A stretch of 64,000 nt of DNA from an uncultured Sediminibacterium sp. (GCF_946481145.1 NZ_CAMLMJ010000002.1:62001-126000), one strand, 5' to 3'. Numbered from the stretch's first letter, positions 37,036 to 46,688 are shown. Notes: generated by a model not told the origin, from the letters alone. Translations and numbers: made by a program.

Positions 37036-38415
37036 ATGAAATTAGTTTATACAATTATTGGTTTACTTCTGACAGAATTTTGTTTTAGTCAGGTTTTTTA
37101 TATCGATGATTATTTAAAAGTTGTACGTAGTAATCATCCCATTGCAAAACAGGCTTTAATAGGAATTAAAAAAGCCGAAGCAGATTTATTAACTGCCAAG
37201 GGAGGTTTTGATCCTATCATCAATACAAATGCCAGCAGAAAAACATTCGATGGAAAGAATTATTATTTCTACACCAACCCTGAAATAAAAATACCCACCT
37301 GGATCGGTGCAGATATTAAAGCAGGTTTGGAAAATAATGGTGGCCAGTTTTTAAGTTCAGAGAGCACTTCTGGTCAAACCAGCTATCTCGGTGTTACATT
37401 GCCGGTTGCGAAAGGCTTATTATTAGACAAAAGAAGAGCAACACTACAACAAGCCAGGATATTACGTGAACAAAGTGAACAGGAACAGCTAAGTGCTGTC
37501 AACGATCTCCTTTTCAATGCCTATCAAGCTTATTGGCAATGGGCAGGCAGGTATCAGTTGCTGAGTATTTATTCAAAATTTGTTACCATAGCCGAAAACA
37601 GGTTCAGACTGGTAAAAATAGGTTTTCAGAATGGAGACAGATCAGCAGTTGATACCATTGAGGCACTAACTCAGGTTCAGCAATTTTCATTGATGCAAAA
37701 CGAGGCATTACTTGAATTAACAAATAGCGCGCTTGAGCTATCAAATTATATATGGGATGAAAAAGACAGTGCTTTCCTGCTTTCACCACAATACATACCA
37801 GATACTTTAAGTTTTGCAAAATTTGTGGTACTTCCAGATGAAGCTTCACTAATAAGAGAAGCATTGTCTACAAATCCCCAATTAAGAATTTATGACTATA
37901 AACTCAATGCATTGGAGATTGATCGAAAACTTAAGCGGCAGAATATTTTGCCTTCCATAGATTTAAAAGCAAACCTGCTTAATAAAGGATATAATGTTTT
38001 CAAAGGGTGGAATAGTGCCTTGTTTCAAAATAATTATGCCTGGGGAATTGATTTTAAGTTTCCATTATTTATCCGGGAAGGACGAGGTGAGTATAAAAAA
38101 GCTACCCTTAAAATCAGCGAAACAAATTATGAGCTATCACTAAAACGCAGAGAAACTGAGAATAAACTGAGGTCCTACTTCAATGAAACCCGACAGCTTC
38201 AACAGCAGGTTATCATTAGTGAGCAGGCTTACAGGAATTATCAGGCAATGTTAAATGCTGAAAACCTCAAATTCTATAACGGCGAAAGTTCATTGTTTCT
38301 CATTAATACAAGGGAAAATAAACTGATAGAAATTGCAGAAAAACTTGTTTCCTTACGCATAAAATACCTGAAATCGAGATACGCAGTTGAATGGTCTGCC
38401 GGTTTATTGAGGTAA
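37036..38415 (+). CDS. TolC-family outer-membrane efflux protein
   Basis: The 459-residue product has a signal peptide (MKLVYTIIGLLLTEFCFSQ) and two OEP repeats of long helices and beta strands. Examples are ARILREQSEQEQLSAVNDLL in the first repeat and the helix starting at SLKRRETENKLRSYFNETR in the second. It should form the outer-membrane channel of the ABC-HlyD exporter, whose genes lie directly upstream (six-base gap). The stop abuts the convergent alkA-like stop with no gap. The cargo of the exporter is unknown. Confidence 0.9.
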   Translation: MKLVYTIIGLLLTEFCFSQVFYIDDYLKVVRSNHPIAKQALIGIKKAEADLLTAKGGFDPIINTNASRKTFDGKNYYFYTNPEIKIPTWIGADIKAGLENNGGQFLSSESTSGQTSYLGVTLPVAKGLLLDKRRATLQQARILREQSEQEQLSAVNDLLFNAYQAYWQWAGRYQLLSIYSKFVTIAENRFRLVKIGFQNGDRSAVDTIEALTQVQQFSLMQNEALLELTNSALELSNYIWDEKDSAFLLSPQYIPDTLSFAKFVVLPDEASLIREALSTNPQLRIYDYKLNALEIDRKLKRQNILPSIDLKANLLNKGYNVFKGWNSALFQNNYAWGIDFKFPLFIREGRGEYKKATLKISETNYELSLKRRETENKLRSYFNETRQLQQQVIISEQAYRNYQAMLNAENLKFYNGESSLFLINTRENKLIEIAEKLVSLRIKYLKSRYAVEWSAGLLR

Positions 38416-39048
38416 TTAAAATACAACCCCTTTCCTGCAGATATAAGCATGCCATAACAAATAAGCTGCTATTGTTCGATATGGCGCCCATTTAACCGTT
38501 AATTCAGCAATCTCATCTTTTGTTGTATTTGAAGAAAGTTCTTTGATGTGCTTTATACTATTTATCAAAGCTATATCTCCCAAAGGAAATAGATCGGTAC
38601 GATGTAAACAGATCATCAAATAAACATCAACCGTCCAGTCGCCAATACCTTTTATTTTTTTGAGTTCAGTTCGAATGGTAGTTGCATCCTGCTGATTAAG
38701 TATATCTATATCCAAGTCTCCATCCACGATTGACTTTGCCAGACAGCGGGCATAGATGGTTTTCTGTCGGCTGAAGTAGCAGGATTTAAAGGTTTCGTCA
38801 GACATGCCCAGAATAGCTTCCGGACTAATTGTACCAACAGTTGCTTTCAGTTTATCATAAGCTGCTTTTGCAGATGCTAATGATACCTGCTGTTCCAGTA
38901 TAATATGAATAAGTGTTTCAAAACTGGGATTACGCTTCCATATAGGCGGGTATCCGTATGCTTTAATGATTGCCTTAAAGCAATGGTCTTTTCGGGCAAG
39001 CTTGTTACATAGTGAAATGAAGTTTCCCTCATTGAAACTATCCGCCAT
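38416..39048 (-). CDS. DNA-3-methyladenine glycosylase, AlkA-like HhH-GPD protein
   Basis: This 210-residue base-excision repair enzyme removes alkylated bases. It has the HhH-GPD core: LEQQVSLASAKAAYDKL near the N-terminus, the hairpin LKKIKGIGDWTVDVYL, and the catalytic aspartate in RTDLFPLGDIAL. There is no N-terminal AlkA domain, as in the shorter bacterial and yeast MAG-like enzymes. It follows an enoyl-CoA hydratase gene by two bases, so it is part of the paaZ-led transcript although the functions are unrelated. Confidence 0.88.
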   Translation of the reverse strand: MADSFNEGNFISLCNKLARKDHCFKAIIKAYGYPPIWKRNPSFETLIHIILEQQVSLASAKAAYDKLKATVGTISPEAILGMSDETFKSCYFSRQKTIYARCLAKSIVDGDLDIDILNQQDATTIRTELKKIKGIGDWTVDVYLMICLHRTDLFPLGDIALINSIKHIKELSSNTTKDEIAELTVKWAPYRTIAAYLLWHAYICRKGVVF

Positions 39049-39050
39049 TT

Positions 39051-39827
39051 TTATGACTGCTTTACCTTGAATTTTGCAATGGCGTTTTTACTGTATTCAC
39101 TTAGGATTAATCTACCACTGATTTTAGCCCTTTCCTTGAGTAATTCATCCCAATGCTCTGTTCCCTGCCAGAATATTTTTTTCATTTCACGCATGGCTTC
39201 CGGACTTGAATGCGATAAGGTATTGGTAAGTCTGCTGATTGAATCATCCATACCGGCAACATCGGCATGTAATTCTGCAAATAAACCTTTTCGTCTTGCC
39301 CAGTCGGCAGGTCGCCAGGTAGAAGCATCAATTGCTAATTGTGAAAATGCAGAGGTTCCTATTTTCCTTTCTACTGCCGGGCCTACTACAAATGGACCAA
39401 TTCCTACAGCAAGTTCACTTAGCTTAACATCGGCACCTTCAACTGCGATGGCATAATCCGCTGCTGCTGCAATACCTACACCTCCGCCCACACATTTACC
39501 CTGTATACGTGCAACGATCAGTTGAGGAACGGTTCGCATGGCATTAATTACCTGTGCAAATCCATTGAAAAATTTTGTACCTTCAGCTTCATTATCAATA
39601 GATGCCAATTCATCAAAAGAAGCGCCGGAACAGAAAACCTTATCTCCTGCTGAACGCAATACAATAACTTTTGTTGAGGAATTTAAGCCTTCGCTGTGAA
39701 TGTCTTTTGCAAGGGCATCCAATATCTGACCGGGTAATGAATTTCGTTGTGGGTGGTAAAATTCTATGGTTGCAATACCATGCTCGCGCTCTACTTTTAC
39801 ATAGCCTTCTTTAATCTCTTCTATCAT
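39051..39827 (-). CDS. Enoyl-CoA hydratase/isomerase family protein
   Basis: The 258-residue crotonase has the oxyanion-hole segments CSGASFDELA and GKCVGGGVGIAAAADYAIA. The usual catalytic glutamate positions are partly changed (LSELAVGIGPFVVGPAVERKIG), so hydratase activity is not certain and isomerase or other CoA chemistry is possible. It lies 46 bp downstream of paaZ on the same strand, which suggests a role in phenylacetyl-CoA or a related aromatic/fatty acyl-CoA breakdown route (inference). Confidence 0.85.
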   Translation of the reverse strand: MIEEIKEGYVKVEREHGIATIEFYHPQRNSLPGQILDALAKDIHSEGLNSSTKVIVLRSAGDKVFCSGASFDELASIDNEAEGTKFFNGFAQVINAMRTVPQLIVARIQGKCVGGGVGIAAAADYAIAVEGADVKLSELAVGIGPFVVGPAVERKIGTSAFSQLAIDASTWRPADWARRKGLFAELHADVAGMDDSISRLTNTLSHSSPEAMREMKKIFWQGTEHWDELLKERAKISGRLILSEYSKNAIAKFKVKQS

Positions 39828-39873
39828 TTTCTTTTGTTCTTCGTTATGAATATTTAGTCTCTAATAAAATTAA

Positions 39874-41928
39874 TTAATCTTTGCTTTCTTTCAAAGCCAC
39901 CATTGTTAAAATGGTTGCAATACCCGTGACCTCCCCAGTTTCATCCATTATTTCTACCAGCCATTTTACAATACCCTTGTCTATATCCGTTATTTCTTTT
40001 TTCTCCTGGCGTATTTTTTCCTTACAGGTAAATCGCACCTGAATTTCAGCACCGGGATAAACTGGTTTGGTGAAACGCAATTCATCGATACCATAATTCA
40101 GCAATACGGGATTTTTTTCATAGCTGCTTACAAACAAACCAGCAGCAATACTCATGATCAGGTAACCGTGCGCTACCTGCTTTTCAAACATGGTGCCTGA
40201 AAAATCTGTATCGCGTAAGTGTGCATAAAAATGATCGCCACTCAGATCGGCAAAACGATCTATATCTTCTGCTGTAATAAGTCGCTTGTCTGTAAGGATT
40301 TGATCGCCGATTTTCAACTCTTCAAAATATTTTTTAAAAGGATGTACATTGCCTGTAATTCCTTTAGCACCTGCCTGGTAAACATTGCTGATAGCGGTTA
40401 TCATATCAGGAGAACCCTGGATAGCAACTCTTTGCATATAATGTTTTACGCCACGCATACCGCCCATCTCTTCACCTCCACCGGCTCTACCCGGACCACC
40501 ATGCACTAATAACGGAAGTGGGGAACCATGACCAGTACTTTCTTTGGCACAATCCTGATTAAGCACTAAAATTCTACCATGGTATGCACCTGCCCCAAGT
40601 ACATATTGTTTGGCGATAGATTGTTTAGCCGTAACCACGGAACTTACCAATGATCCTTTACCCATTTTGGCCAGGGCAATAGCATCATCAAGGTTTTTAT
40701 AAGGCATCAATGTTGAAACAGGTCCAAAAGCCTCCACTTCATGCACTTCTTTTGCTCCGAAAGGATTTTCATTCAGCAAAAGAATCGGACTTATAAAAGC
40801 TCCTTTATGCATATCTGCATCTATCAACTCTACACTATCTAAAGAACCATATACGATTTGGGAAGAGGCAAGTAGTTTCTGTACCTGTGTTTTTACTTCT
40901 TTAAGTTGCGACGATCCTGCCAAAGAACCCATTCTAACTTTTTCATTCAATGGATTACCGATGGTTGTTTGAGCAAGCGCTTTGCCTAATGCGATTTGTA
41001 CATCTTCTATTTTATTTTCAGGCACAAAGATGCGGCGGATAGCGGTACATTTCTGACCACATTTGGTGGTCATTTCTTTCCTCACTTCCTTGATGAAAAT
41101 ATCCCATTCAGGCATATCGGGTGTAACATCATCTCCCAAAACAATACAGTTCAGGGAATCTGCTTCCATAGTAAATGGTACACTATTTTGAAGAATTGCT
41201 GGAGAAGATTTTAACATTAAACCCGTCGAAGCTGAGCCAGTAAAAGTTACAATGTCCTGTTCGTTCACATATTGCAGCATATCACCCGCACTGCCACAAA
41301 TCAGTTGTAATGCACCTTCCGGAAGTATACCCGAACGAATGATTTCTTTTACAACTGCTTCTGTAAGATAAGCGGTAACTGTTGCCGGCTTTACTACTGC
41401 CGGAACCCCTGCTAATAGGTTTACGGCAATTTTTTCGAGCATTCCCCATACAGGAAAGTTGAAAGCATTGATATGAATGGCAACTCCTTCTTTAGGAACC
41501 AATAAGTGATGCCCCATAAAAGTTCCCGCTTTGCCCAAAATATGTTGCTCACCATCCAGACAATAAGGCTCATCCGGAAATTTTCTCCTTAATGAAGCAT
41601 AAGAAAAAAGATTCCCGATACCGCCTTCTATATCTACCCAACTATCTGCCTTCGTAGCACCAGTTTGGTAGCTTACCTGATAAAAATAATCAAGATGATT
41701 TCTTAAATGTATTGCCAGGCGGCGAAGCATAAGTCCTCTTTCATGAAAACTCATTTTCCGAAGTGCCGGATTACCTGTTGTTCTCGCATATTGAAGGATG
41801 GCATTAAAATCCAATCCACTAGTCGATGCACTTGCAATCTGATCGCCGGTTACGGCATTGTAAAGTGCTTGTCCGGCCCCATCACCCTGTATCCATTTCC
41901 CAAGCACATAATTCTCCAGTTTTGACAT
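39874..41928 (-). CDS. paaZ: PaaZ: oxepin-CoA hydrolase / 3-oxo-5,6-dehydrosuberyl-CoA semialdehyde dehydrogenase
   Basis: PaaZ opens the oxepin-CoA ring and oxidises the aldehyde in phenylacetate catabolism. The 684-residue protein has an aldehyde dehydrogenase domain (about 1-520) with MEADSLN (catalytic Glu) and CGQKCTAIRR (catalytic Cys), and a C-terminal MaoC-like R-hydratase domain (about 535-684) with the catalytic D/H segment FADLSGDHFYAH. The fused length is typical. The other paa genes (paaABCDE, paaG, paaJ, paaK) are not in this window, so the pathway, if complete, is split. Confidence 0.93.
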   Translation of the reverse strand: MSKLENYVLGKWIQGDGAGQALYNAVTGDQIASASTSGLDFNAILQYARTTGNPALRKMSFHERGLMLRRLAIHLRNHLDYFYQVSYQTGATKADSWVDIEGGIGNLFSYASLRRKFPDEPYCLDGEQHILGKAGTFMGHHLLVPKEGVAIHINAFNFPVWGMLEKIAVNLLAGVPAVVKPATVTAYLTEAVVKEIIRSGILPEGALQLICGSAGDMLQYVNEQDIVTFTGSASTGLMLKSSPAILQNSVPFTMEADSLNCIVLGDDVTPDMPEWDIFIKEVRKEMTTKCGQKCTAIRRIFVPENKIEDVQIALGKALAQTTIGNPLNEKVRMGSLAGSSQLKEVKTQVQKLLASSQIVYGSLDSVELIDADMHKGAFISPILLLNENPFGAKEVHEVEAFGPVSTLMPYKNLDDAIALAKMGKGSLVSSVVTAKQSIAKQYVLGAGAYHGRILVLNQDCAKESTGHGSPLPLLVHGGPGRAGGGEEMGGMRGVKHYMQRVAIQGSPDMITAISNVYQAGAKGITGNVHPFKKYFEELKIGDQILTDKRLITAEDIDRFADLSGDHFYAHLRDTDFSGTMFEKQVAHGYLIMSIAAGLFVSSYEKNPVLLNYGIDELRFTKPVYPGAEIQVRFTCKEKIRQEKKEITDIDKGIVKWLVEIMDETGEVTGIATILTMVALKESKD

Positions 41929-41976
41929 ATCAATCGTTTAGGGCACAAAGCTAACGATTGATAGTCAGTACTATTT

Positions 41977-42074
41977 GGGGAAATTTGGCTTCCCAGAGGA
42001 GTTCTTCGGACAAGCTTCAGGCCGCAAGCCATTGCTATCCGGGGAAATTTGGCTTCAAGCTGCAAGCCGCAAGC
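41977..42074. repeat. Short direct repeats upstream of paaZ
   Basis: GGGGAAATTTGGCTTC occurs twice (41977-41992 and 42041-42056). A 19-base unit of the type CAAGCTTCAGGCCGCAAGC also occurs twice (42011-42029 and 42056-42074, two mismatches). The block looks like decayed or slipped repeat DNA, not a promoter. Confidence 0.6.
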
Positions 42075-42171
42075 TACACGCCTTGATGGGTGCTTATTAT
42101 AGACTTTCTGCTATTTTTTGAATAAATAAAAGGGCTTGCGAATTAGAAAATTTAAGGTTAGTTGCTTAAAG

Positions 42172-42300
42172 AAATATTTGGAAGCCTAAATGCACTATCT
42201 ATTATTAGTAGAACACAGATCTTCATGATTGTCAAGATCTATCATGATAAATCCTGACAATCATGAAGATCTGCGTTCCGTCATACGCTTCACTTCCAGC
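42172..42300. repeat. Dispersed palindromic element, copy 1
   Basis: The core arms 42211-42238 and 42251-42278 are complementary over 28 bases with two mismatches, starting GAACACAGAT and ending with GCGTTC, around a 12-base loop. About 40 bases upstream and 20 downstream also match copy 2 at 52.2 kb. The rest of 41929-42385 (457 bp) holds no gene. Confidence 0.8.
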
Positions 42301-42385
42301 TCGCAGTCAAATTTCCTCCGACAGCAATAATTGAAAGCTTTAGTTTAGGCAGAGGTTACCTCCTGATCCAGGAATTTAAAATTGA

Positions 42386-42856
42386 TTATAAACGCGGTAA
42401 CAATCCAAACTGTCGGGCATGATGGGTGATATGTTTATGGTGCAGGAGCACCCATTCTTCAAAGTTCAGTGGTCCAAATACCGGATGAACCGTTTTTACT
42501 GAAGTATCGGCATCAAAAAAATCGAAGAATTGCTGGATGGTACCTGAAAGTTTATTTATTGCCGTTGTTAAATCCGGTTCAGTAAGTGGAAGGGGGTCTT
42601 CGGGCAATACTGGTGCTATGGTATTTTCCCTGAACTGTTTATCACTGAACAAAAATTCGCGGTAACGGGGTAAATGTTCTTCAGGTGTAACTAATGGAAA
42701 ATGTATTTCATTGGTCGATACTTTAAAGAAGCCGGTCACATGTTCTACCATCTGCTGTGCATTCATTTTTCCCCATAATGCCATTGATTCCGGTGTCAAT
42801 GTTTTGATTTTCAATACAAATCCTTCTTTGATAAAAGCAATTTTCTCCTGATCCAT
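42386..42856 (-). CDS. DinB-like / DUF1569-type protein
   Basis: The 156-residue protein has a four-helix-bundle look with three spaced histidines that fit the DinB/YfiT metal site: MNAQQMVEHVTGFFK, HPVFGPLNFEEWVLLHHKHITHHARQ. Members include metal-dependent thiol S-transferases, but most are uncharacterised. It is a single gene between repeat-rich intergenic DNA and a divergent DUF3667 gene. Confidence 0.75.
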   Translation of the reverse strand: MDQEKIAFIKEGFVLKIKTLTPESMALWGKMNAQQMVEHVTGFFKVSTNEIHFPLVTPEEHLPRYREFLFSDKQFRENTIAPVLPEDPLPLTEPDLTTAINKLSGTIQQFFDFFDADTSVKTVHPVFGPLNFEEWVLLHHKHITHHARQFGLLPRL

Positions 42857-42946
42857 CCCGTGTTTTTTTGTAAGATAATTAAATAAGCATGATTCTTTAA
42901 AAGCATAGTCAGAAAGCGGGCTTTCTTTTTTATATTCGTTAATACC

Positions 42947-43738
42947 ATGACCAACTGCTTAAACTGTAATCACCCACTTACGGAAGGACAACACTTTTGT
43001 GCCAATTGCGGACAAAAAATAGCCCTTAAACGACTTAACCTGCACGATATCTGGCATGATGTAGTTCATTACTTTACGCACGCTGATAAAGGTATTTTCC
43101 AGTTATTGAAACAGTTGGTTACTAAAACTGGGATAGTTGCTAAAGAGTATGTGGAAGGAAAAAGAAAAAAATATTTCCCGCCACTTAATTTTTTCCTCAT
43201 TGTAGCAGCTTTGTACGTTTTCATGGAATCTATTGTTCCAAAACAAACCGGCCCTGTTTCACAATCAACAGCGTCGGCTCAATACAAAAACAGTACACAA
43301 AATACAGGTACAGCAACATCTTACAAAAGCATGGAAAAACGTATTGCTGTAGGTCGGTTTTTATCGAAATACGCCAACTTCGTTGCTATGTTTGCCGCAC
43401 CTTTTATCAGCCTTATTATCTGGTTGATTTACAAAAAGGGAGCATATAATTTTACAGAACACCTGGTTGCCAACCTTTATCTTATCGGATTCACCAACCT
43501 GGTTCGTTGTTTAATCTGGATACCGCTCCTTGCATTATTGCATATACATCCAAGGGTACAATGGCCTAATTACCTGTTTGCCCTTTTTGAAATAGGTTAT
43601 CGAACTATTTTCTACTACCGGTTCATAAACGAAACGGGTAATAAAGGTGCATTAAAATCGCTGGCAGTTGCCATACTGAGTGTTATATCCTGGTGGGCAC
43701 TTATTGCTGGCTTGATTTTTGTATATATAATACTTTGA
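42947..43738 (+). CDS. DUF3667 membrane protein, second copy
   Basis: As in the gene at 29496, an N-terminal zinc ribbon (CLNCNHPLTEGQHFCANCGQK) precedes a DUF3667 region (YFTHADKGIFQLLKQLVTKTG, EYVEGKRKKYFPP) and about four membrane spans. The length is 263 residues. The two copies share layout and motifs but differ clearly in sequence, so they are old paralogs. Function unknown. The two secreted paralogs downstream start 20 bp after its stop. Confidence 0.88.
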   Translation: MTNCLNCNHPLTEGQHFCANCGQKIALKRLNLHDIWHDVVHYFTHADKGIFQLLKQLVTKTGIVAKEYVEGKRKKYFPPLNFFLIVAALYVFMESIVPKQTGPVSQSTASAQYKNSTQNTGTATSYKSMEKRIAVGRFLSKYANFVAMFAAPFISLIIWLIYKKGAYNFTEHLVANLYLIGFTNLVRCLIWIPLLALLHIHPRVQWPNYLFALFEIGYRTIFYYRFINETGNKGALKSLAVAILSVISWWALIAGLIFVYIIL

Positions 43739-43758
43739 ACCCATATTAAAACTAACAA

Positions 43759-44442
43759 ATGAAATACCTGATCTGCTCAATCCTTTTTTTTGCCCCTCAG
43801 ATTTTAAATGCACAAACTGAAGTACCCATTTCAATTTTTATTAAAGACGCAAATGGCCGGCTGGTTGATGGCCTGGGTGCAGGTTACAAAATGGAGGGAT
43901 CACCCTATCTGCTAAAATCTTTTAAAAGCGCTAGTATTATTAATTCAAGAGGTAAATCTTATGCAAATATTACTGCCAATATAAACCTCGAAACAAATGA
44001 AATCATCTTCGAAACACCTGATAACAAAAAAATGGCGGTAAGCATACCCGTATCTCGTATCATTTTCGAAGATCCCGAAACAAATAGCAAACAAACATTC
44101 CTTTCCGGATTTAGTCCGATTGACCGGTTAACAGACCGTAGTTTTTACCAGTTACTCGACTCCGGAACTGTATTATTATTAAAATCTTATCAGGTAAGTT
44201 TCACAGAAAGCAGGGGATATTCAGAATCTACCCCCACCAGAGTGTATGAGCAAAATACGGCCTACTATCTATTTCTGCCGGCAACCGGACTGGTAAAAGT
44301 ACCTCGTTCCATTTCTGATGTGCCGGGTTTGTTTGAAAAGGAGAAAAAAGATAAACTCAATAGTTTTATCAGAACTAACCAATTAAAATCGCGCAACGAA
44401 GCTGATTTGATTAAGTTGATCGCTTATTACAATAGCCTATAA
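43759..44442 (+). CDS. Secreted protein, tandem paralog A
   Basis: A 227-residue product with signal peptide (MKYLICSILFFAPQILNAQ) and a beta-rich body. It is a paralog of the next gene, also 227 residues: shared segments include G(S/T)P(Y/F)LLK, the (S/V)R(I/V)(I/V)F(E/D)D(P/A)ET core, LSG(F/L), SFY(Q/E)LL and a C-terminal E(A/T)DLIKL(I/M)(A/E)YYN. The shared DLIKL...YYN tail suggests an ordered C-terminal domain. I do not recognise the family. Confidence 0.75.
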   Translation: MKYLICSILFFAPQILNAQTEVPISIFIKDANGRLVDGLGAGYKMEGSPYLLKSFKSASIINSRGKSYANITANINLETNEIIFETPDNKKMAVSIPVSRIIFEDPETNSKQTFLSGFSPIDRLTDRSFYQLLDSGTVLLLKSYQVSFTESRGYSESTPTRVYEQNTAYYLFLPATGLVKVPRSISDVPGLFEKEKKDKLNSFIRTNQLKSRNEADLIKLIAYYNSL

Positions 44443-44471
44443 TATACTTTGAGTATATAAAGCGGGTAATT

Positions 44472-45155
44472 ATGAAAAAGTTATTTTATCTCATACTGGT
44501 TGCAGCTATTCCTTTTGCAGCAGAAGCTCAGAATTATTTTACGAATTCAAACCTTTCTTATTTACCTATACCACCCGATCGAATTGCTTTCAACCGAAAA
44601 ACCGAAGGCACCCCTTTTCTTTTAAAACGATTTTCGAACGCTACTATTTACGTAGAGCACAATAAAGTAATTGACAGTATAATTGCCAACGTAGATTTCC
44701 GATACAATGAAGTGTTGGTATTGGACAAAAAAAGAAAACTATACGCCATATCTGTACCTGTGTATAGAGTGGTATTTGATGACGCAGAAACCGGAAAAGA
44801 AAGAACCTTACTATCCGGATTACCCGCCATTGATAAACGAACTGAAAAAAGTTTTTATGAGCTATTGGTTCCGGGGAAAATAAATTTATTAAAAGCCATT
44901 ACCCTTTACTGGTCAGATTCACGTGCATATCATGAAGCTGCAACTACCAGAAAATATGAACAGGTGGAGAGCTATTATCTTTTCAATGATGCTATGGGTA
45001 TAATTAAGCTTCCTAAAACTATACAAAATATACCCCAGGCAATTCACCCAACTAAAGCTCATCAGTTAGAGCAGTTTATTAAAGACAATAAGCTGAACCT
45101 TAAGCTTGAAACGGATCTTATTAAACTCATGGAGTATTATAATAACGAGCAATAA
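44472..45155 (+). CDS. Secreted protein, tandem paralog B
   Basis: Paralog of the preceding gene with the same length (227 residues), a signal peptide (MKKLFYLILVAAIPFAAEAQ) and the shared motifs listed there. The N-terminal 30 mature residues differ most between the copies. The genes are 29 bp apart and end at a strong terminator, so they form an operon, perhaps with the DUF3667 gene. Function unknown; secretion to the periplasm or cell surface is the only inference. Confidence 0.75.
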   Translation: MKKLFYLILVAAIPFAAEAQNYFTNSNLSYLPIPPDRIAFNRKTEGTPFLLKRFSNATIYVEHNKVIDSIIANVDFRYNEVLVLDKKRKLYAISVPVYRVVFDDAETGKERTLLSGLPAIDKRTEKSFYELLVPGKINLLKAITLYWSDSRAYHEAATTRKYEQVESYYLFNDAMGIIKLPKTIQNIPQAIHPTKAHQLEQFIKDNKLNLKLETDLIKLMEYYNNEQ

Positions 45156-45172
45156 ATATTCTGTACCGTGGG

Positions 45173-45207
45173 AAAGCCTTGTTTCTTACGAAACAGGGCT
45201 TTTTTTA
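45173..45207 (+). terminator. Intrinsic terminator after tandem paralogs
   Basis: AAAGCCTTGTTTC pairs with GAAACAGGGCTTT (one mismatch) around TTAC, followed by a run of seven T. It lies 17 bases after the paralog B stop. Confidence 0.9.
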
Positions 45208-45262
45208 TATCAGTATGTTGAAGGTTACATATCTATGTTTATTTTTATAAAAACCTTACTTC

Positions 45263-46012
45263 ATGAGAAAATCTATTTCCAGACTCGGTTTAGCTACCAT
45301 TACTTTTATATCGGTGCTGATATTGTCTTTCACCAATAAAAACTATAAAGAGCAAAACATACAGGGTGCGTGGCGGTTTACAGAAGGAAAAGAACAAACA
45401 GTTATCATCATCACTCCCCATATTTTTTCTTCCGCTACCTATAACCTTGAAGAGAAAAAATTCATTTCTTCTTATGGTGGCAGCTATACTATTAATGGTA
45501 GCCAACTAATGCTAAAAACAGAATGGAACAGTTTGGATAGTGCTAAAGTGGGAACAGACTGGAATAGTACATTTACTACCTCTAAAAACCAATTAAGTCT
45601 GAATGGCTTGCCTAAAAAGCTAGAGAGGCTTGATGATGGCACACCGGGTGCCCTTGCAGGTGCCTGGATTATTACCGGCAGTTATTCAAACGACCAGGTA
45701 TCAAAAAGAAGAAGTCCATTTTTTCCACGCCGTACAATGAAAATATTATCTGGCAAACACTTTCAATGGATCGCTTATAATGTTGTAACCAAACAATTTA
45801 TTGATACAGGAGGCGGAACTTATACCACCGAAAATGGTAAATACACAGAGACGATTCATTTCTTTACCAAAACAGCCGAAAGTGTTGGAAAGTCACTTAG
45901 CTTCGAATATTCTTTTGTGGATGGTGACTGGCGACACAAAGGACAAAAATCTACCGGTGGACCGCTGGATGAATGTTGGACCAAAAGAGAAGTACTAGAA
46001 TCAAAACAATAA
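45263..46012 (+). CDS. Exported protein with two lipocalin-like repeats
   Basis: The 249-residue product has an N-terminal hydrophobic signal (ISRLGLATITFISVLILSF) and two similar halves that each open with a GAW motif: IQGAWRFTEG near residue 33 and LAGAWIITGSY near residue 131. Both are followed by beta-strand-rich stretches, suggesting two small beta-barrel modules of the lipocalin-like type. Similar proteins in Bacteroidota are annotated only as membrane or secreted protein. The stop overlaps the next start (TAATG). Confidence 0.7.
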   Translation: MRKSISRLGLATITFISVLILSFTNKNYKEQNIQGAWRFTEGKEQTVIIITPHIFSSATYNLEEKKFISSYGGSYTINGSQLMLKTEWNSLDSAKVGTDWNSTFTTSKNQLSLNGLPKKLERLDDGTPGALAGAWIITGSYSNDQVSKRRSPFFPRRTMKILSGKHFQWIAYNVVTKQFIDTGGGTYTTENGKYTETIHFFTKTAESVGKSLSFEYSFVDGDWRHKGQKSTGGPLDECWTKREVLESKQ

Positions 46013-46665
46013 TGAGTAATCAGGAAATTATTGAAACCACGGTTGTGTATGTTAAGCATACTTTATCAGGTAGCGAATCAGGTCATAACTGGTTTCATAT
46101 TGAAAGAGTCTGGCGAAATGCAAAACTAATAGCTGCTTCAGAGCCAGTTGATTTACTGGTTACTGAACTGGCTGCTTTATTACATGATATTGCAGATTCA
46201 AAATTTCATCATGGTGATGAAGAAATTGGCCCGGCTACCGCGAAAGCATTTTTGCAAACGCTTCCTATAGAAACAGCTATTCAGGATCATGTTGTAAATA
46301 TTGTGGCCAATATTTCTTTCAAAGGCGGTAATCATGACCAGACATTCCATTCACCTGAATTATCCGTGGTGCAGGATGCAGACAGGTTAGATGCTATTGG
46401 CGCCATTGGCATAACACGTGCTTTTCATTATGGCGGCTATAAGAACAGGGAAATTTATGATCCCGCTGTTGCACCTGATTTAAACATGACCAAAGAAGCT
46501 TATAAAAACAGCACCGCTCCCACCATTAATCATTTTTATGAAAAGTTACTTTTATTGAAAGACAGAATGAATACCGAAACCGGTAAAAAACTAGCCTTAG
46601 AAAGACACTTATTTATGGAAAAGTTCCTGAACCAGTTCTACCGCGAATGGAATGGTGAAGCATAA
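46012..46665 (+). CDS. HD-domain phosphohydrolase
   Basis: The ATG at 46012 overlaps the previous stop, giving 217 residues. The HD metal site can be read as HNWFHIERVWRNA (first His), LLHDIADSKF (HD pair) and VQDADRLDAIGAIGI (last Asp), the pattern of the YedJ/PF01966 subgroup of metal-dependent phosphohydrolases. A frame starting at 45973 adds 13 residues inside the upstream gene and is rejected. Substrate unknown; related proteins hydrolyse nucleotides. Confidence 0.87.
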   Translation: MSNQEIIETTVVYVKHTLSGSESGHNWFHIERVWRNAKLIAASEPVDLLVTELAALLHDIADSKFHHGDEEIGPATAKAFLQTLPIETAIQDHVVNIVANISFKGGNHDQTFHSPELSVVQDADRLDAIGAIGITRAFHYGGYKNREIYDPAVAPDLNMTKEAYKNSTAPTINHFYEKLLLLKDRMNTETGKKLALERHLFMEKFLNQFYREWNGEA

Positions 46666-46688
46666 ATTACTTTAAGCCAAGCACAGAT

